Under the pieces are notes generated by a model. That model saw only the letters and a list, made by a program, of their open reading frames with translations. It had not been told where the DNA came from and searched no databases. 64,000 nucleotides of DNA from positions 496,001 through 560,000 of the forward strand of contig NZ_QMEY01000002.1 in assembly GCF_003315795.1 (NCBI RefSeq), given 5' to 3'. The translations under genes were made by a program, and so were the position numbers. Positions within the stretch are counted from its first letter, which is position 1. The number at the start of each line of letters is the position of its first letter. Below are positions 15,637-26,100 of the stretch, piece by piece. This DNA comes from Spongiactinospora rosea. GTDB lineage: Bacteria; Actinomycetota; Actinomycetes; Streptosporangiales; Streptosporangiaceae.

Positions 15637-18051
15637 CTACGCGTCCGGCACGTCGGCGGCGCCACGTACGGCGGAGTGCTCCGCGCGCGCCTGGGCCCCC
15701 AGCCGGATGGCGCCGATCGAGGAGGCGATGGCGATCGCCTCCTCGGCGCAGTCCAGCGCCTTGTCCGGGGCGCCGCGCAGCCGCCAGGTGCGGGCCAGAG
15801 CGATCAGCGCCTCCACCTCACCCCCGCGGTGGTGGCCCTGACGCGCCCGCTCACGGCTGCGGGACAGCAGGTCCGCCGCCGCCTCCAGGCGGCCGAGATC
15901 GATGTGGATCAGGCCGAGCTGTTCCAGCGTCGCCGAGGCGCTGTAGTCGTCGCCGGTCTCCTCGTACCAGGCCAGCGCCCTCTCCACCAGTTCGATGGCC
16001 TCGGTATATCGGCCGAGCAGGCGGTACGCCTTGCCCATGGCGTGGCGGGCGAACATCTCACCCACCGTGACCTTGATCTCCTGGGCCGTCGCCAGTTGTC
16101 CCTCCAGATGGACGATCGCCTCCTCGGGGCGGGCCCACAGCAGGTAGAGGACCCCGAGATTGCCCTGCGCCCGCTGCTCCCCCACCCGGTTCCCGGTCTC
16201 CCGGCAGATGGCCAACTCGGCCTTGAGCGCCGTTTCCGCGTCGCCCAGGCGGCCGAGTTGCATGTACCCCGCGCCGAGCGCGCTGTGCGCCATGGCCTGC
16301 GCGTACCGGTCGCCGAGCCGCCTGGCCTGGGCGACGGCCTGGACGTTGAGTTCGACCGCATCATCCAGGTAGCAGCCCACGATCAGGTGCCAGTGCAGCG
16401 CCAGGGTCAGCCACAGGCCGAGCCGGGCGTGCTCGTCGGAGCCGCCCCACGACCGGCGGATCATCGCCCGCAGGTTCGCCCGTTCGTCCTCCAGCCAGCG
16501 GTGGGCCTCGCCTGGGTCGCCGAACGCCTTCGCGCGGGCCTCGATGTCCGGCACGGAGTAGTGGATGCGGTTCGGGTAGGCCATCTGGGCGGCTCTGTAC
16601 GCGGTGGCCACGTAGTGGCCGAGCACCCGGGTGATCGCGGCGTTGGCCTGGCCGTGCAGTACGGTGCCCTCGGCCAGCTCGCGGGCGAACAGCCGGATCA
16701 GGTCGTGCATGTGGAAGCGGCCGGGCGCGGCCACCTCGATCAGGTGGGCGTCCAGCAGCCGCTCGATCGCCCGGTCCGCCTCGATCGCGGTGGTCTCGAT
16801 CAGCGAGGCCACGAGGTGCGCGTCGAAGCCCGTCACCGGGACCAGGCCGCTCATGCACAGCGCCAGCGCCGCCGCGCGGTCGGCGGGGTTCGCCGAGCGG
16901 GCCAGACCGGCGTGGCTCAGTTCGAGGCCGCCGCGCACGGCCGACTCGTCCGCGTCCAGCTCGCTGAGCCGGTACCGTTCGTCGGCCAGCCGCTCCACCA
17001 GGGTCCCGACGGTCCAGTCCGGCCGGGTCTTCAGCCGGGAGGCGGCGATCTGGAGCCCCAGCGGCAGGTGGTCGCACAGTTCGGCGAGCCTGCGGGTGTC
17101 CGGCGGGTGCTCGGCCGTGCGCGCGGTCCCGATCAGACGGGCCAGCATCTCCTGCGCGGCGTCCGGTTCCAGCGGGCCGAGGCGCAGGTGGGTCGCGCCC
17201 TCCAGAGTGGCCAGGCCGGTCCGGCTGGTGATGAGTACGGCCGAGCGGGACGTGCCCGGCAGCAGCGGCCTGACCTGGGCCGCGGTCGCGGCGTTGTCCA
17301 GCAGGATCGTCAGCCGCCGGTCGGCCACCTGGCTGCGGAACAGGGCCGCGGCCTCCTCCGCGTCGGCGGGCACCTCGGCCGCGGGCAGACCAAGAGCGCG
17401 CAGGAACCGGCCCAGCGCCTCGGCCGGGTCCAGCGCCGCCGTACCGGGGGTCGCGCCGCGCAGGTTCACGTACAGGTCGCCGTCGGGGTACTGCCCGGAG
17501 GATCGGCTGGCGGCGCGGACGGCCAAGGCCGACTTGCCCACGCCCGGCGGGCCGTGCACGACCACCACCGGGCCGGTGCCGGCGGACGCCGGGTCCAGCA
17601 GCCCGGCGATGGTGCTCAGCTCGCGGTCCCGGCCGGTGAAGGTGGCGATGTCGAGCGGCAACTGCCGCGGCCTGCCGCCTAATCGGGTCCCGGCCGCGCG
17701 GGGTGCGGCCTCGCCGACGGGTTGCGCCAGCGCCTCTCGCCACAGGGTGTGCCAGGCGGTCATGTCGTAGAGCGGTCCGGAGCCGGAGCCGCCCGACCTC
17801 TTCTTCGCCAGCGCGATCAGGACCTCCAGCGCCGAGCCCAGCACCGCGAACCGCGCCGGGATGTTCCTCCCGCGCCGCCAGTCGCTCAGCCGCTGGACGT
17901 TCGCCCGCACCGGGCGCCCCCGGTCATCGGTACGCCGGGCCCGCGCCACCGCCTCCGATATCGCCTTCAGCGGTGGGTCGCCCGCCTCGATGTACAACTG
18001 CGCGAACCGCTCGGCGAACAGAACCCGGGGACGTTCGTCGGAAGACCGCAT
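15637..18051 (-). CDS. HTH / NB-ARC / TPR transcriptional regulator
   Basis: 804 aa from ATG 18051. About residues 1-75 form a helical DNA-binding-like domain (FAERFAQLYIEAGDPPLKAISEAV, then ANVQRLSDWRRGRNIP). The NB-ARC ATPase spans about 145-400, with Walker A GPPGVGKSALAV, Walker B LTILLDNA and the GLxLA-like LCDHLPLGLQIAASRL. The second half holds tetratricopeptide repeats (LGAGYMQLGRLGDAETAL, LGVLYLLWARPEEAIVHL, MGKAYRLLGRYTEAIELV, LGLIHIDLGRLEAAADLL). It lacks the SARP/BTAD domain of AfsR. The frame is open for 78 codons upstream; AAAGGA lies 13 nt before the chosen ATG, so the N-terminus is tentative. Target unknown; it lies between the phenazine and siderophore loci. Confidence 0.75.
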   Translation of the reverse strand: MRSSDERPRVLFAERFAQLYIEAGDPPLKAISEAVARARRTDDRGRPVRANVQRLSDWRRGRNIPARFAVLGSALEVLIALAKKRSGGSGSGPLYDMTAWHTLWREALAQPVGEAAPRAAGTRLGGRPRQLPLDIATFTGRDRELSTIAGLLDPASAGTGPVVVVHGPPGVGKSALAVRAASRSSGQYPDGDLYVNLRGATPGTAALDPAEALGRFLRALGLPAAEVPADAEEAAALFRSQVADRRLTILLDNAATAAQVRPLLPGTSRSAVLITSRTGLATLEGATHLRLGPLEPDAAQEMLARLIGTARTAEHPPDTRRLAELCDHLPLGLQIAASRLKTRPDWTVGTLVERLADERYRLSELDADESAVRGGLELSHAGLARSANPADRAAALALCMSGLVPVTGFDAHLVASLIETTAIEADRAIERLLDAHLIEVAAPGRFHMHDLIRLFARELAEGTVLHGQANAAITRVLGHYVATAYRAAQMAYPNRIHYSVPDIEARAKAFGDPGEAHRWLEDERANLRAMIRRSWGGSDEHARLGLWLTLALHWHLIVGCYLDDAVELNVQAVAQARRLGDRYAQAMAHSALGAGYMQLGRLGDAETALKAELAICRETGNRVGEQRAQGNLGVLYLLWARPEEAIVHLEGQLATAQEIKVTVGEMFARHAMGKAYRLLGRYTEAIELVERALAWYEETGDDYSASATLEQLGLIHIDLGRLEAAADLLSRSRERARQGHHRGGEVEALIALARTWRLRGAPDKALDCAEEAIAIASSIGAIRLGAQARAEHSAVRGAADVPDA

Positions 18052-18442
18052 GGCTGCACATGTCCTTTCCCACACCGATCGGACAGGGGAGATCCATGCT
18101 GCCACCGGATCCGGTTCCGCACCGGAACCGGAGCGGAAAACAGGTGACAGGCCGCCGATAAGGCCATTCACCACTTCCGGACAACGCGTCCATTGCCCTC
18201 CCGCGCCGATCGATGCCACCGTCAGCCCTGCCGACATCAAGCGCCACTCTCCGGACGGTGTGACGATGAACTGCGAATGGCACAAGGCGGATCAGGTCCC
18301 TGCCGGGAGCCCGCGCCGGGCCCACCATGGCGCGGCACCCGCACTTACCGAGCGACGGCGGGTGTCCGCCGCTGATCCAGGCGGCGCGGCACACGACCGG
18401 GCTCCGCCGTGCCGGGCGCTCTGACCCTCTACTGGGGCGGGG
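18052..18442. other. 391-bp intergenic region between the NB-ARC regulator and the siderophore locus
   Basis: No gene is supported on either strand. It holds the promoter of the minus-strand NB-ARC regulator and the end of the exporter gene's transcript. It is less GC-rich than coding DNA at 18060-18300. I see no iron box, and no perfect long hairpin stands out. Confidence 0.4.
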
Positions 18443-20143
18443 TCAGCGGGCCACGGAGCGGCGGTAGGTTTCGTCGGAGGTGAGGAGGTTTCGGTGGGTG
18501 TCCTCGGCGGTGATGGTGCCGCCGTCGAGGATGAGGACGCGGTCGGCGGTGTCGAGGATGGCCGGGCTGGTGGTGATCACGATGGTGGTGCGGTCGCGGC
18601 GCAGGTCGGCGAGGTTGCGGGCGATGAGTTGTTCGGTGACCGCGTCCACCGCCGTGGTCGGGTCGTGGAGGACCAGGATGGGCGGGTCGGCGGCCAGGGC
18701 GCGGGCCAGGGAGAGGCGCTGGCGCTGGCCGCCGGACAGGTTCGCGCCGCGGTCGCGGACGCCGTGGTCGAGTCCGTCCCGGTGGAGGGCGACGACGTCG
18801 GTCAGCATGGAGGCCTCGACGGCCTCGGGGACCATGCGGCCGGCGTCGGCCGGGTCGATGTTGGTGCGCAGGGTGCCCGCGAAGATCTCCGCGTCGTACG
18901 GGTTGACCAGCAGGTGCTCGCGTACCGCCTCGATCGACAGGTCCGCGAGGGGGTGCCCGCCGACGCGTACCACGCCTTCGTACGCGTCCGGCGGCACGTT
19001 CACCGCCAGGACGGACGCCAGGTCGGCCGCCGCGCGGGCCTGGTAGGCGGCGACGGCCACGAACTCGCCCGCCGAGACGTGGAACTTCAGGTCGCGCAGC
19101 GCGCCGTACCGCACCCCGTCGATTTCCAGCCCGCCGTCACCGGCCGGGCGGGCCGACCCCGGGGTCTGCACCGGGGGCGCGGCCAGCACCAGCGCCATCC
19201 GCTCGGCCGACGCCCGCGCCACCACCACGTACTTCGGCATCTCCGAGAACAGTTTGAGCGGTTCCATGATGAACTGCGCCAGGCCCACGGCCATCACCAG
19301 CTGCCCGATGGTGATGTCGCCGCTCAGCGCCTCCCACCCGGCGGTGAGGGTGACGGCGGCGGCGAGGATGGCGTTGAGGGTGAGCGCGGCGCCGGCGTAC
19401 GCGCCGTTGACCTTGGCGACCGCGACCGCCTGGTTCCTGGCCTCGGCGCTGAGCCTGCGGTAGGACCCGAACGCCGCGTGGTTGCCGCCGAAGCCGTGCA
19501 GCGGGCGCAGGCCGCTGATCAGGTCGGCGACCTTCGCCCCGGCCCGTGCCACCCGGGCCTGCTGCTCGCGCGTGCCGTCGCCGATCCGTTTGGACAGCAC
19601 GCTCAGGATCGACAGGATCGCGACGGTCCCCACGATCACCAGCAGGCCCAGCCGGACGCTGGCGATGCCCAGCGCCACCGCCGAGATCACCACCGCGACC
19701 AGTGAGCTGATCAGCAGCGGCACCACCTCGATGATGTCGGCGGTCTGGTCGGCGTCCTCGGTGGCGATGGTCAGCACCTCGCCGGACTTCAGGTCGGTCC
19801 TCCTGGCCACCGGCTGGAGTCCGCAGGCCGCGACCCGCACCCGCCAGCGGTGCGCCTCGGTGGTGTTGGCCTTCTGCAGGACGCGCATGCCGAACCGCCA
19901 GGACAGCGAGACGGTGGTGATGATCACGGCCAGCGCGGCGATCGACAGGGCGAGCGCGCCGAGGCTGCGTTCACGCATCGTGTGCTCGACGATCAGGCCG
20001 AGCGCGATCGGGAAGGCGGTCTCGCCCGCCTGGTACATGCCCATGAGCAGGGTGCCCCAGGCCATCGCGCCCGCGTTGCGGCGCAGCGCGGTCCGCAGGA
20101 TGGCCGCCCCGGTACGGGGCTCCGGCCGGTCAGGAGTGGTCAT
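18443..20143 (-). CDS. ABC half-exporter with degenerate nucleotide-binding site, siderophore export
   Basis: 566 aa, an N-terminal six-helix membrane domain followed by an ATPase domain from about residue 335. The Walker A position reads [14 protein letters not shown] instead of GxxGxGKS/T. After the Walker B aspartate (ILVLHD) there is a proline where the catalytic glutamate should be, and the H-loop histidine is replaced (VITTSPAIL). The signature [15 protein letters not shown] is intact. This subunit therefore cannot hydrolyse ATP alone but can complete the site of a partner, here the exporter at 31029. ATG 20143 overlaps the NRPS stop by 14 bp and is preferred over an upstream TTG. Coupling to the NRPS implies export of the siderophore. 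Confidence 0.85.
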   Translation of the reverse strand: MTTPDRPEPRTGAAILRTALRRNAGAMAWGTLLMGMYQAGETAFPIALGLIVEHTMRERSLGALALSIAALAVIITTVSLSWRFGMRVLQKANTTEAHRWRVRVAACGLQPVARRTDLKSGEVLTIATEDADQTADIIEVVPLLISSLVAVVISAVALGIASVRLGLLVIVGTVAILSILSVLSKRIGDGTREQQARVARAGAKVADLISGLRPLHGFGGNHAAFGSYRRLSAEARNQAVAVAKVNGAYAGAALTLNAILAAAVTLTAGWEALSGDITIGQLVMAVGLAQFIMEPLKLFSEMPKYVVVARASAERMALVLAAPPVQTPGSARPAGDGGLEIDGVRYGALRDLKFHVSAGEFVAVAAYQARAAADLASVLAVNVPPDAYEGVVRVGGHPLADLSIEAVREHLLVNPYDAEIFAGTLRTNIDPADAGRMVPEAVEASMLTDVVALHRDGLDHGVRDRGANLSGGQRQRLSLARALAADPPILVLHDPTTAVDAVTEQLIARNLADLRRDRTTIVITTSPAILDTADRVLILDGGTITAEDTHRNLLTSDETYRRSVAR

Positions 20144-23100
20144 CGAGGTGCCGGGCAATCGCTTCGGGGGTTCGCAGGGTGAGCAGGTCGCGGATGGTGA
20201 TCACAGGGCCGTACTCGCGGCGGAGCAGCCCGACCAACCGTACCGCCAGCATCGAGTGGCCGCCGAGGGCCCCGAAGTCGCTCACCGCGCTCACCTCGTC
20301 GTCGTCCAGGTCCAGGGCCTCGGCGAAGTACTCGCACACCGTGGTCTCGGTCTCGGTCGCCGGGCCGCGTTCGCCGCCCGTGGTCAGCGCGCCGAGCGGC
20401 CGGGCGGGCGGCAGCGCCTTGGTGTCGGCCTTGCCGTTCACGGTCAGCGGGATGTGATCGACCTGCGCGTAGTGCGTGGGGCGCAGGTAGTCGGGCAGGC
20501 CCGCGCCGACCTCCGCGGCCACCGCCGCGAGGTCCGAACCTGCCGTCAGCACCAGGTAGGCGGCCAGCCGGTACGCGCCGTCCACCTGCGGGTCGGACTG
20601 GGCGACCGCGGCGGCGAACCGCACCGCCGGGTGCGCGGCGAACGCCGCCTCGACCTCGCCGAGTTCGACCCGGTGGCCGCGGATCTTTACCTGCTGGTCG
20701 GTACGGCCCAAATAGGCGAGGTTGCCGTCGGGGCGGCGGGCGACGAGGTCGCCGGTGCGGTACATGCGCGCCCCCGGGCGGCCGAACGGGCAGGCCACGA
20801 ACCGGTGCGCGGTCTGGCCCGGCTGCCCGAGATAGCCGCGGGCGATGCCGATCCCGGAGACGTACAGCTCGCCGGGCACGCCGTCCGGCACCGGACGCAG
20901 CCACTGGTCCAGCACGTACACGTCGGTGTTGTCGATCGGCACGCCCACCACCGGGTCCGCGCACTCGAAGGTGCCGACGCCGAGGGTGTTGATGGTGTAC
21001 TCCGTGGGCCCGTACAGGTTGTAGCCGGCCGTCCCCGGGGTCTCGGCGAGCCGCCGCCACAGCGCCGGGGTGACCGCCTCGCCGCCGAGCAGCACCAGCG
21101 GGGGCCGCCGCGCGGGGTCGTCCAGCAGCCCTTCCGCCACGAGTTGCTGAGCGTAGGTGGGGGTCACGTTGATCACGTCGATCCGGTGCTCAAGGCAGTA
21201 CTCGACCAGCCGCGGCGCGTCGCGGCGCAGTTCCTCGTCGCAGATGTGCACCTCGTGGCCATCGGCGAGCCACAGCAGTTCCTCCCACGACATGTCGAAC
21301 GCGAACGACACCGTGTGCGCGATCCGGAAGACCCGGTGGCCGTGCTCGGCGAGCACCGGCTCGAAGATCCGGCGCTGGTGGTTGATCAGCATGTTGGTCA
21401 GCCCGGCGTACTCGGTGACCACGCCCTTCGGGCGGCCGGTCGATCCGGAGGTGTAGATCGTGTACGCGGGGTGGCGCAGCCGTTGTGGGTCGCCGGGCGC
21501 GAACGTGACGTACGGCGGGGCGTCCGGCAGCGGGCGGTCCAGTTCGATCAGGTCGCCGGTCAGGCGGGGGGTGACGGGGCTGACGGTGAGGATCACATCC
21601 GGGCGGGCGTCCGCGATGATGGCGTTGATCCGCTCGTCGGGGTGGTCGAGTTCCAGCGGGACGTACGCCGCGCCGGTCCGCAGCACCGCGAACAGCGCCA
21701 CGATCGAGTCGAGCGAACGCGGGATCGCGATGCCCACCGTCCGCTCCGGGCCGATGCCGCGTGCGGCGAGCACGCCCGCGACCGCGCGGCTGCGGTCGCG
21801 CAGCGCGGCGAACGTCATGCTCCGGCCGTCCGCCACCAGCGCGACGCGCTCCGGGTCGCGGTCGGCGGCCCGGTCGAACCGGTCCACCACGGTGTCGGTG
21901 CCGATGTCCGTGCGCGGGCCCGGCTCGGGGGCCGGCGCGAGGCCGGGCAGCGCGCCCAGCGGGCCGGCGGATCGGGCCAGGTCGTCGAGTACGCGCAGGT
22001 AGTCGTCCAGCAGGCGGTGGGCGTGCGCGGCGTCGCCGTGCCGGTACTCCAGCTTGACCGTGAGCCGGTCGCCGGGCGTGACGACCCAGGTGAACGGGTA
22101 GTGCGTGGAGTCGTCGGCCCGCACGGCGGTGATGCCGTGCCTGGCGTTCATCCGTGCGAAGGCGTCCAGGTCCAGGAAGTTCTGGAGCACGAACAGGTTG
22201 TCGAACAGGGTGTCGTGCCCGGCGGCGCGCTGGATCTCGCCGAGGCCCAGGTGCTCGTGGTCCATCGCGGCCACCCGGCCGGCCTGGACTGCGGAGAGGT
22301 ACTCCGCCACGGTGTCGGCGGGGCGCGGCCGGGTCCACATGGGCACGGTGTTGAGCAGTACGCCGACCACCTCGTCCAGCGCCTCCCCGTCGCGGCCCTC
22401 GCGGCCCGAGACGGTCACGCCGAACACGGCGTCGCCGCGGCCGGTCCGCGCGCCGAGCAGCAGGCCGAACGCGCCGGTCAGGACGGAGTTGAGGGTGACA
22501 CCGTGAGTCCTGGCGGCGGTTTTGAGGCTTTCCGAGCTTTCGGCGGACAGGGTGCGGACGAGGGCGGGCGGCAGTTCCTCCGACAGGGCGGGGGCGGGCC
22601 CGGCGAGCAGGGTCGGGCCGGACAGACCGGTCAGGTGGGCGGCCCAGAAGCGTTCGGCGGCGGAGGCGTCCCTGGCGGCGAGGGCGCGGGCGTGGTCCTC
22701 GAAGCTCGGGGTGGCGGGGATCGGGTCCAGGGGTCTTCCGTCGAGGACGGCCTGGTAGGCGTCGAACAGGTCGCGCAGCACGATCTCGCGCGACCAGCCG
22801 TCCCAGAGCAGCAGGTGGTAGCTGAGCAGCAGGCCGTCACGGTCGTCCGGCAGACGTACGACAGTCAGCCGGACCAGCGGCGGCTCGGCGGGGTCGAAGC
22901 CGGTGGCGCGGTCGCGGGCGCGCAGGTCTTCGACGTCGGCGTCCGTGAACAGTACCGCCGTGCGGACATCGACCCGGCGGCCCGCGGCGAGTACCTGGAC
23001 CGGGGTCCCGTCGTCATCGGTGGTGAAACCGGCGCCGACGACCGGGTGCCGGGCGATCACGTGTGCCATGGCCTCGGCCAGGGCGGCGGGGTCCAGGCGG

Positions 23101-26100
23101 CGGTCGAAGGCGAAGTAGCTCTGGGCGACGTAGTGGCCGGTCGAGCCGGTGAGCTGGGACTGGTAGTACAGGCCCTTCTGGAGGGGGGTGACGGGGGCGG
23201 TGCGTACGGCGGTGGCTTGGGCGATCTGCTGTAGTGCGTGGAGCCAGTGTCCGGTCAGCTCGGTGGGGACGCCCTCGGCGAGGGTGAAGGTCGCGCGCAG
23301 GGTCTCGCCGTCGATCCAGGCGTTGACCTCGACGGCGTACGGGCCTTGCTGGTCACCGGTGATGGGCAGGGCCTGGGACTCGGTGGCCCGGCCCAGGTAG
23401 TTGAACAGGACCTGGGGGCGGGCTTTCAGCAGGGGGGCGGTCTGCGGGTTGAGGTACCTGAGGCGGCCGTAGGCGATGTGGCCGTTTTCGTCCGGCTGGC
23501 GTTCGGCGACCTCGCGGGCGGCGGCGACGGGGTCGGTGTGCGCGGTGAGCCGGACCGGCGCGATGGCGGTGAACCAGCCGATCGTGCGGGTGTAGTCGTG
23601 GTGCTCGTGCGCCGGGACCCGGCCGTGCCGTTCCAGGTCGATGGCGAGGTCGGTGGGGTCGGGCTGGATGTGGGTCAGGGCGGCGCGGAGTGCGCCGCAC
23701 AGGAGTTCGGTCAGGCCGGTATCGAGTACGGCGGGCGCGGTGCGGGTCACGCTCGCGGTCAGCGCGGGCGGGAGGTCCACGGTGATCTCGCGCAGATTGC
23801 CGGTGGGGAGGGGGGCGGGGGCTTGGAGGGTGTCGATCCAGTGTCCGAGGCCGTCGATATCGTGCGCGGAGGCGGTGGCCAGCGCGTCGGCGTACTCGGC
23901 GTAGGGGGTGGTGGGCGGGGGCAGGGGGGCGCCGCGCATGGCGGTGGCGAGGTCGTCCAGGAGGATCAGCCAGGACACGGCGTCGATGGCGATGTGGTGC
24001 GCGGTGACGACGAGCGTCCGGGTCGCCTCCAGCCAGGCGAACGCGATCACCTCGCCTTTTTCGGGGTCGAGCTCGGCGGCGGCCTCGTTCGCGGCGGTGG
24101 CGGGGTCGTCGGTGGCGGCCCGTACGACGGTGACGGCACGGGCGGGTTCGGTACGCAGCGCCCATACCCCGTGCTCGGCCCGCAGTCGCATCCGCAGTGC
24201 GGGATGCGCGGCCACCACGGCGTTCGCGGCCCGCTCCGCCTCCGCGAACCCCACCCCGGGCAACGCCCTGGCCTGCGCGAACCTGTCGAGCGAGCCCCCG
24301 ATCTCCCGCTGCCGCAAAATGATCGGCGTCGGCGTCAGCGGCCCGTCCACGGCCTGAGCGGGCACGGGTACGCGCGGCTCTTCGGCCGCTACCCGCTGAG
24401 CGAGCGCCCGCGGCGTCCGGTACAGGAACACATCCCGCGGCGTGATCGCCAGCCCCCGCGCCCTGGCCTGATTCACCAGCGCGATGGCGACGATACTGTC
24501 CCCGCCGGCGGCGAAGAAGTCGGTATCCCCATCAACCCCCTCCCCCGGCAACACCTCCCCGAAGATCCCCACCAACATCGCCTCGCCCGAATCCGTGCCC
24601 GGGGAGTCAGAGGGGTTGGTCCGCGGGGTTCGCTGGGTGAGGGCGGGGCGGTCGAGTTTGCCATTGATGGTCAACGGGAGGGCGGGGATGGGGAGGGCTT
24701 GGGTGGGGATCATGTGGGCGGGGAGGTGGGCTGCCAGGAGGGTGGGGAGGTCGGTGGGGATGTGGCCGACCATGTGGGCTATGAGGTGGTCGCCTTCAGG
24801 GGCCACGGTGACGGCGACATCGACCACGCCGTCGAGGCGTCTGATGGCGGATTCGACCTCGCCCAGTTCGATCCGGAAGCCCTTGAGTTGTACCTGGTCG
24901 TCCGCGCGGCCGATGAACTCCAGTTCGCCGTCCAGGGTGCGGCGGGCGAGGTCGCCGGTGTGGTACATGCGGGAGCCGTCGGCGGCGAAGGGGTCGGCCA
25001 CGAAGCGGCTCGCGGTGAGGTCCGGTCTGCCCAGGTAGCCGAGGGAGAGCTGGGCGCCTGCGACGTAGATGGCGCCGACCTGGCCCGGGGGGACCGGGCG
25101 GAGGTGGTCGTTGAGGAGGTAGACCGCCAGGCCGGGGATGGGGCCGCCGATGGGGCCGGCGGTGCCCGCGAAATCGGCGTCGGTCAGCGGGCGGTACGTG
25201 ACGTGGACGGTGGTCTCGGTGATGCCGTACATGTTGACCAGCGCGGGTGAGGCCGTGCCGTGGCGTTCGACCCAGCCGCGCAGCCGTCCGAGGTCCAGCG
25301 CCTCGCCGCCGAAGACGACAACGCGCAGCGCGGGCAGCGGCTCGCCGACGTGCCGGTCCGCCTCGATGAACTGGTAGAACGCCGACGGGGTCTGGTTCAG
25401 CACGGTCACGCCGCGCTCGCGGACCAGCCGGTGGAAGTCCACCGGGGAGCGGGTCAGCGCGTACTCCGGCACCAGCAGCTCACCGCCGTGCGCCAGCGCC
25501 CCCCACAGCTCCCACACCGCGAAGTCGAACGAGTAGGAGTGGAACTGGACCCACACGTCGCGCGGGCCGAAGTCCAGGTCGGGACGGGTGTTGGCGAGCA
25601 GGGACACCACGCTTGAGTGCGGGACCACCACGCCCTTGGGCCGCCCGGTCGAGCCGGAGGTGTAGATCACGTACGCGGGATCGTGCCAACCGGCCTCGGG
25701 CCCGGCAGCGGCCGAAGGCAGGTCGTCTCCCTGGACCAGGACGCGTGTGGGCACGCCCGTCCTGGCCACCAGCCTGACGAAGCGGTCGCGCTGCTCGGGG
25801 GCAACGAGTACGACCTTCGGCGCGGAGTCGGTGAGGATGTACGCGAGCCGTTCGTCCGGGTACGCGAGGTCCAGCGGCACGTACGCCCCGCCCGCGCTCA
25901 CGATCCCGACCAGCGCCACCACCTGCTCGGCGGAGCGCGGCACCGCGACCGCGACCCGCTCCCCCGGCCCGACGCCCGCCGCGCGCAACGTCGCGGCCAG
26001 CCGGTTCTTGGCCTCGGCCAGCTCCCCGTACGTCAGGGACCGGGTGGTGCCGTCCAGGGCGCACTGGGTGACGGCGGTGGCGGCCGGGTCGCGCCCCGCG

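Noticed and set aside
20130-20400. Absence of a thioesterase at the NRPS C-terminus as a sign of truncation
   Set aside because: The protein ends cleanly after T3 and overlaps the next gene. Coelichelin-type synthetases also lack a thioesterase, and an esterase gene is nearby.
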